NCBI GenBank assembly: GCA_036389135.1
Contig: DASVQP010000085.1
Location: 1-64,000, forward strand
From: Longimicrobium sp.
GTDB lineage: Bacteria > Gemmatimonadota > Gemmatimonadetes > Longimicrobiales > Longimicrobiaceae
DNA: 64,000 nucleotides
Reading direction: 5' to 3'
The translations under genes and the position numbers were made by a program. The notes beneath the pieces were generated by a model. That model was given only the letters and a program-made list of their open reading frames with translations, was not told the DNA's origin and made no database searches. The stretch's first letter is position 1, and every line of letters starts with the position of its first letter. Below are positions 35,874 to 43,834 of this stretch, one piece after another.

Positions 35874-36482
35874 CTATCGACGCCGGTCGACGCGGATGTC
35901 GAGGACGCGGCCGCTGGTGCTCACGATGCAGCGTCCGTCGGCGCGGTTGGCGTCCCAGCGCACGACGAGGTTGCCTGCGCGGTCCCTGCCGCGGTAGTCG
36001 GCCCTCACGTCCGAGCGGCGGATGTTGCGGAACCGCTCGCCCACCGCGCTCCGGCAGACGCGCTCCGCCCGCTCCTCGACCGCGCGGCGCGCGCGGGGGT
36101 CATAGCGGTTGTCACGGTCATCGTAGCGTCCATCACGGCCATCGTAGCGTCCGTCGCGACCTTCATAGCGGCCGTCCCCGCGGTCGCTGCCACCCCACTG
36201 CCCGCCTCCGTACGTGGTCCCGACCGCGAACTGCGCGCGGCACCCCTGCGACACCCAGATCCCGCTCCTGTCCGTGCCCCAGCTTCGCCCGCTCTCGCAC
36301 CGCGACTCGCTGAGCTGGCGAACGAGGCGCACGCCGCCGCGCGTGTCCGCGGCGCAGTAGGCGCGGTCGTGCCCCCTGGACTCGCAGGTGATGATGTTCT
36401 GAGCCTCCGCCCCGCTCGGGCTGAGGGCGAGAAGGCCCGCGATCGCGAGCGACGACAGTGCCAGCGCTGCTTTGCGAATCAT
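35874..36482 (-). CDS. DUF3011 domain exported protein with GRYDxRD repeats
   Basis: A 202-residue exported protein with a signal peptide (cleavage after SGAEAQ), then a DUF3011 domain (about 28-90): ITCESRGHDRAYCAAD, VRLVRQLSESRC, WGTDRSGIWVSQGCRAQF with conserved Cys. A charged segment of tandem GRYDGRD-type repeats (about 100-130, also repeated in the DNA near 36115-36180) leads to a helical/strand C-terminus with two more Cys (RVCRSAVGERF, DGRCIVSTSGRVLDIRV). Probably periplasmic or surface bound; function unknown. Confidence 0.85.
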   Translation of the reverse strand: MIRKAALALSSLAIAGLLALSPSGAEAQNIITCESRGHDRAYCAADTRGGVRLVRQLSESRCESGRSWGTDRSGIWVSQGCRAQFAVGTTYGGGQWGGSDRGDGRYEGRDGRYDGRDGRYDDRDNRYDPRARRAVEERAERVCRSAVGERFRNIRRSDVRADYRGRDRAGNLVVRWDANRADGRCIVSTSGRVLDIRVDRRR

Positions 36483-36793
36483 GAGTACCTCTGCTGCGTT
36501 GGATGGTAGCGAGATGCGGGTCGTGGTTCCCACGGGTCGCCCGGCACCTCTTCCATCCATCCACAAGGCAAGGGCCAAACCGCGCCAAGCTGATTGCGCC
36601 GAATGCATTCCATCTTGTTAAAACACAACGAGTTGCACGTATACAACCGGGACGCCGTAACTTGGCAGACGATCGCGCTCTGTCCTCCGGACCGGCCATT
36701 CCCGCGCCAGACGGGAGGACGACGCCGCATCGCTCACCCGGATGGTATCCCAGTTGCTAGACCCGTTGCAGCACGCTTAACCAAAGGAGAGGC
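36483..36793. promoter_or_regulatory. Divergent intergenic region, relatively AT-rich
   Basis: A 311-bp gap between the divergent DUF3011 and 53-codon genes. It contains AT-richer DNA at 36605-36665, including TTGTTAAAACACAAC and GTTGCACGTATACAAC, each with GTTG/CAAC-type dyad ends. These may be promoter or operator elements. No coding sequence is recognised. Confidence 0.4.
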
Positions 36794-36955
36794 ATGAACG
36801 ACGAACCGCAGGTCAATCTTCGTCTTCCCACGGAGGCGGAAGTAGAGGTAGAGGAGATGCGCCGCATGTTCAATAAAGCCTGGGATTCCCTCTCGTCTGA
36901 CGAGCAGGCGGAGCTTCGGCAAGAGCGTGAAGACTGGCTCGCCGTGCGGTGGTGA
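36794..36955 (+). CDS. Small acidic protein, 53 residues
   Basis: A 53-residue frame (MNDEPQVNLRLP... EDWLAVRW) preceded by an excellent ribosome-binding site, AAAGGAGAGGC, 4-8 bp before the ATG. The sequence is acidic and helical (EAEVEVEEMRRMFNKAWDSL). No family was recognised. The strong ribosome-binding site and absence of competing frames support it as a real small gene. Confidence 0.6.
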   Translation: MNDEPQVNLRLPTEAEVEVEEMRRMFNKAWDSLSSDEQAELRQEREDWLAVRW

Positions 36956-37062
36956 AGGCAGGCGCAACACGGCCTCGCGAATAGGCGCGCGTAGTTCTGG
37001 CACGCGGCGCGCGGGCATCGTAGATTGGGCGCGCAAACCGTCCACCCGAACCGTACCTGACC

Positions 37063-37182
37063 ATGTTCGCAGTACTCTGGCGCGGCGGGGTGTTCCTCGC
37101 CATCACCGGCGTGGTGTACCTCGTCTGCCTGCAGCTCATCAAGCTGGAAGCGAAGCGCGAAGCACGGAAGCGCGCCCGCTGA
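37063..37182 (+). CDS. Small single-pass membrane protein, 39 residues
   Basis: A 39-residue frame: MFAVLWRGGVFLAITGVVYLVCLQLIKLE is one hydrophobic helix, followed by the basic tail AKREARKRAR, i.e. N-out/C-in topology. A textbook terminator starts 10 bp after the stop. The ribosome-binding site is weak. Together, helix and terminator support expression of a small membrane protein; the function is unknown. Confidence 0.5.
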   Translation: MFAVLWRGGVFLAITGVVYLVCLQLIKLEAKREARKRAR

Positions 37183-37191
37183 TCCGAGCCC

Positions 37192-37228
37192 GCCCGGGGT
37201 GCCGCAGACGCGGCACCCCGGGCTTTTT
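37192..37228 (+). terminator. Rho-independent terminator
   Basis: GCCCGGGGTGCCGC and GCGGCACCCCGGGC form a perfect 14-bp stem with a 4-nt loop, followed by TTTTT. It ends the transcript containing the two small genes before the peptidase gene. Confidence 0.85.
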
Positions 37229-37330
37229 CCATCCGCGGCGCATCCCCGCGCGCGCTGCGGTGTACAATCGCGTCTCGACAGGGCGGCATGGCGTTGCGCC
37301 CGCGCACACTCTCGAACGACGGACGTACGG

Positions 37331-39253
37331 ATGCACCTGATGAACCGAGCCGCGCTCGCCTGCATCGGCGCGCTCGCGGCCTGCGCCCCCGCGGCGGTCG
37401 CCCCCGCCGCCGACCCAGCACCCCAGACCGCTCCTGCGCCGCCCGCACCCGCGCCCACGACCGCCGACGCGCGCGACATCCACTCCTTTGCCCGGCCGGA
37501 AGAGGCGCGGGTGACGAACGTGGAGCTCGACCTGCGCGCGGACTTCGCGGCGAAGCGGCTGGCCGGCACCGCCGCGCTGGACGTGGAGGCCGCGCCCGGC
37601 GCACGGCGGATCGTGCTGGACACGAAGGACCTCACCATCCAGCGAGTTACCGACGCCGCCGGCGCGCCGCTCCAGTGGACGCTGGGCGCCGCCGACACCA
37701 TCCTCGGCCGCCCACTGGAGGTGACGCTGCCGCAGGGGACGCGGCGGATCGTGGTGCGCTACCAGACCTCGCCCACGGCCGGCGCGCTCCAGTGGCTCAC
37801 CCCCGCGCAGACGGCGGGGAAGCGCCACCCGTACCTCTTTTCACAGGGGCAGGCGATCCTCACGCGGAGCTGGATCCCCACGCAGGACAGCCCGGGGATC
37901 CGCCAGACCTACGCCGCCCGCATCACGGTGCCCAGCGAGCTGCGCGCGGTGATGAGCGCCGAGATGCTGACACCTGAGGGCGAGGCGGCGGAGGGCGGGC
38001 GCGCCTTCCGCTTCCGCCTGGAAACGCCGGTGCCGCCGTACCTGATCGCGCTGGCGGTGGGCGACCTCGCCTTCCGCGCGCTGGGGCCGCGCACGGGCGT
38101 GTACACGGAGCCATCGATGCTGGAGCGCTCCGCCAACGAGCTGGCGGACGTGGAGAAGATGGTGGCCGCGGCCGAGGGGCTGTACGGGCCCTACCGCTGG
38201 GGGCGCTACGACCTGCTGGTGCTGCCGCCCTCCTTCCCCTTCGGCGGGATGGAGAACCCGCGGCTGACCTTCGCCACGCCGACGATTTTGGCGGGCGACC
38301 GCTCGCTGGTGTCGCTGGTGGCGCACGAGCTGGCGCACTCCTGGTCCGGCAACCTGGTGACCAACGCCACCTGGGCCGACTTCTGGCTCAACGAGGGGTT
38401 CACCACGTACTTCGAGAACCGCATCATGGAAGCGCTCTACGGCCCCGAGCGCGCCGCCATGCTGGCCAGCCTGGGATGGCGGGAGCTGCAGGACGAGGTC
38501 ACCGCGGTCGGCGGTCCCGCCGCAGCGGACACGCGCCTGCACCTCGACCTCTCGGGCCGCGACCCGGACGCGGGGATGACCAACATCGCCTACGAAAAGG
38601 GCGCGGCCTTCCTGCGCACGATCGAGCAGGCGGTGGGGCGCGCGCGCTGGGATGCCTACCTGCGCTCGTACTTCGACCGCAACGCCTTCAAGCCGATGAC
38701 CACCGCCGGCTTCCTGGCCGACCTGCGCGCCCACCTGATCCGCGGCGATGCGGAGCTGGAGCGCCGCATCGACATCGAGCGGTGGGCGTACCAGCCCGGC
38801 ATCCCGCGGAACGCGGTGGTGCCGCAGTCGAACGCGTTCGCGCTGGTGGCGGCGCAGGCGCAGGCGTTCGCGGGCGGCACGGGCGCCGCGCAGCTGCAGA
38901 CGCGCGGATGGACCACGCAGGAGTGGCAGCACTTCCTGGGCGCCCTCCCCAAGCAGCTCACCGCCGCCCAACTCGCCGACCTGGACCGCGCGTTTGGCCT
39001 TTCGCGGCAGGGGAACTCCGAGATCCTCTTCGCCTGGCTGCAGCTGGCGGTGCGGAACCGCTACCAGCCCGCCGTCCCCGCGCTGGAGCAGTTCCTGACC
39101 AGCCAGGGCCGCCGCAAGTTCGTGCGCCCGCTCTTCGCCGAGCTGATGGCGCAGGGCGAGTGGGGCCAGTCGCTCGCGCGCAGCATCTACGCCCGCGCCC
39201 GCCCCGGCTACCACCCGGTGACCTCGGGCTCGGTGGATGCCATCGTGAAGTAG
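37331..39253 (+). CDS. M1 family aminopeptidase, lipoprotein
   Basis: A 640-residue lipoprotein with lipobox LAAC. It has the M1 gluzincin fold of the leukotriene A4 hydrolase type: N-terminal beta domain (about 50-240), exopeptidase motif GGMEN (about 307), zinc motif HELAH (His332) with the third ligand Glu in WLNEGFTTY, catalytic Tyr in NIAYEKGAAF, and a C-terminal helical domain (about 520-640) with FAWLQLAVRNRYQPAVPALEQFL. It removes N-terminal residues from peptides; epoxide hydrolase activity cannot be judged. The export signal places it in the periplasm or outer membrane. The ATG at 37331 (or 37340) begins the signal. Confidence 0.93.
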   Translation: MHLMNRAALACIGALAACAPAAVAPAADPAPQTAPAPPAPAPTTADARDIHSFARPEEARVTNVELDLRADFAAKRLAGTAALDVEAAPGARRIVLDTKDLTIQRVTDAAGAPLQWTLGAADTILGRPLEVTLPQGTRRIVVRYQTSPTAGALQWLTPAQTAGKRHPYLFSQGQAILTRSWIPTQDSPGIRQTYAARITVPSELRAVMSAEMLTPEGEAAEGGRAFRFRLETPVPPYLIALAVGDLAFRALGPRTGVYTEPSMLERSANELADVEKMVAAAEGLYGPYRWGRYDLLVLPPSFPFGGMENPRLTFATPTILAGDRSLVSLVAHELAHSWSGNLVTNATWADFWLNEGFTTYFENRIMEALYGPERAAMLASLGWRELQDEVTAVGGPAAADTRLHLDLSGRDPDAGMTNIAYEKGAAFLRTIEQAVGRARWDAYLRSYFDRNAFKPMTTAGFLADLRAHLIRGDAELERRIDIERWAYQPGIPRNAVVPQSNAFALVAAQAQAFAGGTGAAQLQTRGWTTQEWQHFLGALPKQLTAAQLADLDRAFGLSRQGNSEILFAWLQLAVRNRYQPAVPALEQFLTSQGRRKFVRPLFAELMAQGEWGQSLARSIYARARPGYHPVTSGSVDAIVK

Positions 39254-39276
39254 CCGCGCCATCGTTCGGCACGACC

Positions 39277-39310
39277 GGAGGGCCGCCCGCGGACAAGCGG
39301 GCGGCCCTCC
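39277..39310 (+). terminator. Terminator of the M1 peptidase gene
   Basis: GGAGGGCCGCCCGC and GCGGGCGGCCCTCC form a perfect 14-bp stem with a 6-nt loop, 24 bp past the stop. Confidence 0.7.
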
Positions 39311-39436
39311 GCGCATCCGGGCGTGACGCGCGGGCGGGTGCGCTCGTCGTACGGTTGGGAGGCGGTGCAACTCGCCGCGGCGGCGAGGTGTACGCATGGG
39401 ACGGGAGCGCGGAAACGTGCGGAGAGGAGGGGGCCG

Positions 39437-39769
39437 ATGCTACAACGGAACGACGGGACCGGCGGCCAGGACGACGTGTGGCTCCGCGCGCAGATCGCGG
39501 AGATCCTGGCGGGCGGCTGGACGCTGGAGGAGCTGGAGACGATCGGGATCAGCCGCGCGATGCTGATCCGCCTCGGCTTCCGCGACGACCACCCGCGCCT
39601 CTTCGAGGACCCCGTACCCCGCCGCCGCCGCCCCTCGCGCGAGCCGCGCCCCGACCCCGGCGCGCCGCGCCCCCTGCACGGCACCGAGGCCGCGTCCCCC
39701 GTTCACCGGGACGCGGCCTCTGCGTTTTGGAGGGTGCGGTGCGCCGGGGCAACGAGCACCGGGGGCTGA
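39437..39769 (+). CDS. Small hypothetical protein with a terminator inside its 3' end
   Basis: A 110-residue frame (MLQRNDGTGGQDD...) with a strong GGAGAGGAGG site upstream. The recognisable part is about 1-60, with AEILAGGWTLEELETIGISRAMLIRLGF, a helix-rich segment. A perfect 13-bp terminator hairpin (39686-39720) lies within the reading frame, and the stop codon is supplied by a family B repeat. The original C-terminus was probably shorter or has been overwritten by repeat insertion. No family recognised. Confidence 0.5.
   Translation: MLQRNDGTGGQDDVWLRAQIAEILAGGWTLEELETIGISRAMLIRLGFRDDHPRLFEDPVPRRRRPSREPRPDPGAPRPLHGTEAASPVHRDAASAFWRVRCAGATSTGG
39686..39728 (+). terminator. Rho-independent terminator overlapping the end of a coding frame
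   Basis: GAGGCCGCGTCCC and GGGACGCGGCCTC form a perfect 13-bp stem with a 9-nt loop, followed by TGCGTTTT. It lies inside the frame of the 110-codon gene, 41 bp before its stop. Confidence 0.7.
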
Positions 39770-40135
39770 AGCCCCCGGCTGGAACGACGGGAAGGCGGCT
39801 GAAGCCGGCTCGTGCACACCGGCATTGGACCCGGAGTCCGCGGAGGCGGACTTCGTGTTTTTCCAGCGGCGAATTCATTCGCTCCTGGATTGCGTACGTG
39901 GCGGATTGCGCCGGCGGCGAAGGTCGGTGCATGTCCAGACCACGGGCAGCCACGTGGGGCGGCCCCTGCGAGATGGGTGCGACCCGCAGAGGTCGGAAAC
40001 GGGTGAGGGCGGGCGCGATTAATCGCGCCCCTACAGGTACCGTGTGGACGGGCGTATCCCGCCGCCCGATCCGATCTCCTCCCCGAGTCCGCGAAGGCGG
40101 ACTTTGTGCTGTTGTAGCCGCGAGTTCACTCGCCG
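39755..40135. repeat. Cluster of family B, C and D repeats
   Basis: Family B unit at 39757-39822, family C unit at 39834-39893 (GAGTCCGCGGAGGCGGACTT... GCGAATTCATTCGC), a GGCAGCCACGTGGGGCGGCCCC unit near 39945, family D (GGGCGCGATTAATCGCGCCC, 40011-40031), and another family C unit at 40086-40135. The last supplies the stop codon of the minus-strand gene that starts at 40866. No gene in the 356-bp gap. Confidence 0.8.
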
Positions 40136-40866
40136 GGGGACCCGGGCACCAACCCCGGCGCATCCGGCGGGATCGGCGGGACGTCCTGGCAGATGATGGG
40201 GACGCCTTCGGCCTGGAGGGGTGCGGCGCGGCGGTCCAGACGCGCGGCCTCGCCGAGGGTGGTGAGGTGCATGGAGAGGAGGGCGCGCGACAGCCGGGCC
40301 GGCGAGGGGACACCCCGCGCCTCCGCATCGGCGGCGTAGCGCCGGGCGCCGTTGGCGATGCGCAGCGCCGATTCCAGCAGGTGCCGCGTCATGCAGTTGA
40401 AGCCCGGCACGCGCGAGACCGCCTCGATCTCGCCCTCCAGCACCGCGCCCGCCCCCGCGAACCCGTCCGCACGGTACGCGCGCTCCACCGCCCGCACGAT
40501 TCGCCTGGGATCGGCGGGGGCGAAGGCGGAGAGGGGCGGAGGGTCGTCGATGCGCGGGCGAAAGGCGGGGGTGCGGTCCATCGGCTCGAAGTCGGCGCAC
40601 ACCACGGGGATGCCGAGCCGCTGGAATCTGCGCGCCCGCCAGTCCACGTACCACGCCACCGGCATCGAGAACCTCTCCGCCCAGATCAGCCGCCGCGAGA
40701 TCGCCCGCGACCGGCCGCCCGTGAGCTCCGAGTACAGCGGCATGCGCTCCTTGTTCAGCCGCACCGCCTCTCGCAGGTGCCGCGCCATGCACCCGGACTC
40801 CTGCGCCCGCGCCGGGCTTGCGGCGAGGAGGAGCAGCGCGGCCATCCAAGCGATCCACCGCATCAT
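40126..40866 (-). CDS. Exported protein of unknown function
   Basis: A 246-residue protein with a signal peptide (MMRWIAWMAALLLLAASPARAQ). The mature part is helical and basic with conserved-looking Cys (SGCMARHL, PVVCADFEPMDR, FNCMTRHL, PIICQDVPP), in two related halves: CMARHLREAVRLN/CMTRHLLESALRI and RRFQRLGIPVVCADFEP/APLQAEGVPIICQDVPP. This suggests an internal duplication with paired Cys, possibly disulphides. The start ATGA overlaps the stop of the COG0170 kinase gene, so it is the last gene of that operon. No family recognised. Confidence 0.75.
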   Translation of the reverse strand: MMRWIAWMAALLLLAASPARAQESGCMARHLREAVRLNKERMPLYSELTGGRSRAISRRLIWAERFSMPVAWYVDWRARRFQRLGIPVVCADFEPMDRTPAFRPRIDDPPPLSAFAPADPRRIVRAVERAYRADGFAGAGAVLEGEIEAVSRVPGFNCMTRHLLESALRIANGARRYAADAEARGVPSPARLSRALLSMHLTTLGEAARLDRRAAPLQAEGVPIICQDVPPIPPDAPGLVPGSPGE

Positions 40867-42260
40867 ACCGCGCCGATACGCCACAGGTGCACCGGCACCA
40901 TCAGCGCGGTGGCGGCGGCGGTGCTGAGCATCTGCAGGCGAAGGCCCCAGGGCGCCACCCGGGGCCACGCGGGAAGGCGGCCGACGGTGAAGTAGAGCGC
41001 GAGCGACACCGCGCAGACGGCCGCCGCGCAGAGCAGCCCCCACATCGTCGCGCCGGTCGCGCTCAGCGCCAGCCCGGCGGGCACAACCACCAGGAACGCG
41101 AGCAGCGCGCTCCCCGCCCGCAGCCAGAAGAGGCGGCGCCGGCGGCGGCGAGGCACGTCCTGCAGGTGCGCAAAGAAGACGATCATCAACTGCGCCGCCG
41201 CCGCGCCCACGAAGGGCACGTACAGCGGGTCCTCGATCGGCGCGACGACGGTGTGCTCGAAGGCGTAGTCGAGGAAGAAGAGCATCGTCGGCACGATGGC
41301 GACGTAGAACAGCCCGCGCACCTGGTAACCGGAGGGCGCGTCGGGCGCCACGCGGCGCGCGACTGCGTAGAAGATGACGAAGATCAGCACCGCGAGCGCC
41401 GGCGCGACCGTCCACTCCGCGCCGCCCAGGGCGTAGGCGCCGTACACCACCAGCGCCAGCCCCATCGCCGTGCTCATGGCGACGAAGCGGTACCGCCACG
41501 CCAGCAGCAGCACCAGCACCGTCACCACGAGCTGCACCGCGAGCTGCCCCGCCAGGAACGCGGCGGGAAGCCTCGTCATCCCGGTGAGCATGAAGTAGGT
41601 GGCGAGCGGCGTGACCAGGTTGTCGCTCCCGCCCACGCTGATCCCCTCCAGGATCGTGACCGTGAGCGCGATCTGCGCCGCGACGAGCACGGTGGCCGCG
41701 CGCGGCGTATCCGTCAGCAGGAGGAGCGGGAGGTGGACCGCGAAAAAGGTGGAGAGGAGGAAGGCGCCCGAGCCCTCCAGGCTGCGATGGTCGCGCTCCA
41801 CCGCGTAAATCCGCCGCCCGTACTCCGTCCCCAGCAGCGCGGCGACGGTGTCGGACACCATCAGCACCAGCAGCGAGATCAGGTAGAAGATGGGCCGGCC
41901 GGCGCCCAGCGCGAAGAGGAGGTAGATGGCGGCCGGATAGTACAGCCCGCCCTCGGAGTGCCGCTCCACCGCGTGCACGCTCCCCAGCAGCCCCAGCCGA
42001 CGCGTCGCCAGGATGATGACGGCGAACGATGCCCCCAGCACCAGTACCGTCCAGTGCGACGCGAACATCCAGGGGAAGCTCGCCGCCACCACGCCGCTGC
42101 CGAAGTGCACCAGCTTGCGCGTCCACTCCGTGGGCGGGTTCCAGCGGCGCCGCCACAGCTCGCTCGCCACGAAGAGCACGAGGAGCGCCGCCGACACGAT
42201 TGCCGCGCGCGCCGCCTCGCCCGCGATGGTGCCGAACGCAGGGAGCCAGGCCGCGTTCAC
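40863..42260 (-). CDS. COG0170 family lipid/polyprenol kinase-like membrane protein
   Basis: A 465-residue polytopic membrane protein. The first part matches the dolichol kinase/phytol kinase/CTP-dependent diacylglycerol kinase family: EWTRKLVHFGSGVVA, HSEGGLYYPAAIYLLF, LVLMVSDTVAALLG, DHRSLEGSGAFLLS, EGISVGGSDNLVTPLATY. The C-terminal half (about 270-465) adds further transmembrane helices outside the family's usual length. The start is GTG at 42260, overlapping the upstream stop (GTGA). Known relatives phosphorylate prenols or diacylglycerol, commonly from CTP. Being coupled to a BtaA-like gene, whose substrate is diacylglycerol, makes that lipid the most attractive guess. Confidence 0.82.
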   Translation of the reverse strand: MNAAWLPAFGTIAGEAARAAIVSAALLVLFVASELWRRRWNPPTEWTRKLVHFGSGVVAASFPWMFASHWTVLVLGASFAVIILATRRLGLLGSVHAVERHSEGGLYYPAAIYLLFALGAGRPIFYLISLLVLMVSDTVAALLGTEYGRRIYAVERDHRSLEGSGAFLLSTFFAVHLPLLLLTDTPRAATVLVAAQIALTVTILEGISVGGSDNLVTPLATYFMLTGMTRLPAAFLAGQLAVQLVVTVLVLLLAWRYRFVAMSTAMGLALVVYGAYALGGAEWTVAPALAVLIFVIFYAVARRVAPDAPSGYQVRGLFYVAIVPTMLFFLDYAFEHTVVAPIEDPLYVPFVGAAAAQLMIVFFAHLQDVPRRRRRRLFWLRAGSALLAFLVVVPAGLALSATGATMWGLLCAAAVCAVSLALYFTVGRLPAWPRVAPWGLRLQMLSTAAATALMVPVHLWRIGAV

Positions 42261-43348
42261 GCCACCTCGTCCACGTGCAGCGCCCCGTAGAACCACGCCA
42301 GGTCACGCGCGTGCAGCACGTCCGCCTCCGCGCGCAGCGGGTGCACGCGCCCTGCGAGCGCCTCCGGCCGCGACCGCGGGGCGAGCATGTTCCAGTAGAC
42401 GAGCCGCGCACCCGGCGCCGCCCGCTCCACCAGCGCGGCGTAGCAGCGCTCGTGCTCGGCGGGGGGCATGTACTCGAAGATGTCGGACAGGTTGTAGCCG
42501 TCGAAGGGTCCGTCGCCCGCCGTTTCGATGGCGCCCTGCACGAGCCTCACGCGGCCGAGCCGGTCGCGGATCGCGGCGAACCACTCCGGCCGCAGGTAGC
42601 GCGGGAGCGCCTCCGCCGGGTAGTTGCCCGTCATGATGTAGGCGAGGTATGGATTGGAGTGCGCCGGGAGCTCGGTGAGCGCGCGGCGGGTACGCGCCAG
42701 CAGCCGGTCGCCCACCGTGCCTTCGACGTGCGTGAAGAAGGCGGGATCGCGCCCCATCCGCCCCATCACCGCGCGGCTGAAGAAGAGGCGAAAGAGCAGC
42801 CGCCAGCGCCACGTGTCCCACTCGCGGGCGTAGAACGCGGCCTGCCGCGCGGGCGTCCTGCGCTCCCTCAGCCGCTCGATGCGCCGCCGCGGGTGCACCA
42901 GCGGCAGGATGCGCGTGCGAAAGGTGCGCAGGTAGCGCTCGAACCGCCCCGCGTGGATGATCCCGCCGGCCACGATCTCCGGCTGCGCATCCCAGAACGC
43001 GCGCGCCCCATCCGAAAGCTCGCCGCGCAGCCCGCGATACGTCTCCGCGCGCCGTCCGTTCTCCGCCACGCCGAGGAACGCTAGCAGCTCGGCGTATTTC
43101 AGCCGCCTGAAAGCCGCCATCCGCAGCTCTACGCACGCGAGCTGCGGCGCGCTCAGGTCCGCCGCCACCACCTCCGCGGGATCGAGCGTGAGCAGCGCCA
43201 GCGCATTGTCCCCCGCCGACGCGATCGACAGCAGCCGCCCGCCGCGCGCCGTGGGTGCCAGCGCATCGCACAGCACGTCCGCATCCTCCCACACGCTCGC
43301 GTAGCGGATGAAGCCGAACGACGCGCGTTCTTCGATCGAGCCGCTCAT
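42257..43348 (-). CDS. BtaA-like (DUF3419) aminocarboxypropyltransferase
   Basis: A 363-residue protein of the DUF3419 family: RYASVWEDADVLCDAL, then a SAM-binding segment LLSIASAGDNALALLTLDP and VVAADLSAPQLACVELRMAA, and a C-terminal methyltransferase-like portion with GYNLSDIFEYMPPAEHE. BtaA transfers the 3-amino-3-carboxypropyl group of SAM to diacylglycerol, the first step of betaine lipid synthesis. No BtaB N-methyltransferase is in the window, so the product may be the unmethylated lipid or BtaB lies elsewhere. It heads an operon with tightly overlapping genes. The ATG at 43348 is chosen; a GTG 6 bp upstream is possible. Confidence 0.85.
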   Translation of the reverse strand: MSGSIEERASFGFIRYASVWEDADVLCDALAPTARGGRLLSIASAGDNALALLTLDPAEVVAADLSAPQLACVELRMAAFRRLKYAELLAFLGVAENGRRAETYRGLRGELSDGARAFWDAQPEIVAGGIIHAGRFERYLRTFRTRILPLVHPRRRIERLRERRTPARQAAFYAREWDTWRWRLLFRLFFSRAVMGRMGRDPAFFTHVEGTVGDRLLARTRRALTELPAHSNPYLAYIMTGNYPAEALPRYLRPEWFAAIRDRLGRVRLVQGAIETAGDGPFDGYNLSDIFEYMPPAEHERCYAALVERAAPGARLVYWNMLAPRSRPEALAGRVHPLRAEADVLHARDLAWFYGALHVDEVA

Positions 43349-43431
43349 TGGCACCGCGAAGGCATGGATCCCGGACTTTGACTCCAGGAGCGAATGAATT
43401 TCGGAATCGTGTACCTGGCGAAAGGGCGGGC

Positions 43432-43767
43432 TTACTGACCGGGGCTGATATCACCGCCGCCTTCACGCCGCGCGCGCAGGCGGTCCCTGAACTCCCTCAC
43501 GAGACGTACACGTTCGGCAGCGTGGCGGATAGGGTGCTCGTTGTACAACGTTTCGAGGAGACGCGCGAGCTCCTCCACCTCCCTGGGGCTCGCGAACGAC
43601 AGGATCTGCCGCGCGATCTCTTCGAGGAAAAGAGGCATCACGCGCTCGCCGTTCGCGATCGCGTCCACGAGGTACTCGCCCCTGATCGGAAGCCTTGGCG
43701 GAGCAGGCACCCACGGGGCGTTCCCATCGTACCCGGGCGGGTTGTCGCCGGACTTGCCGTTTCCCAT
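43432..43767 (-). CDS. Small hypothetical protein
   Basis: A 111-residue protein (MGNGKSGDNPPGYDG...). It has a Pro-rich N-terminus and a helical, basic C-terminal half (EIARQILSFASPREVEELARLLETLYNE, AERVRLVREFRDRLRARR). GGGAGCGA precedes the ATG. It overlaps nothing but sits between the BtaA operon and the next lipoprotein gene. No family recognised. Confidence 0.55.
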   Translation of the reverse strand: MGNGKSGDNPPGYDGNAPWVPAPPRLPIRGEYLVDAIANGERVMPLFLEEIARQILSFASPREVEELARLLETLYNEHPIRHAAERVRLVREFRDRLRARREGGGDISPGQ

Positions 43768-43834
43768 TCTTCGCTCCCATACACGTCCGTAGGTGTGGTG
43801 CCGGCCTGGCACCCGCTCTCCCGTCGATCCGTGG

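Noticed and set aside
36100-36185. CRISPR-like array
   Set aside because: The 18-bp tandem units encode the GRYDGRD protein repeats of the DUF3011 gene, with no unique spacers.
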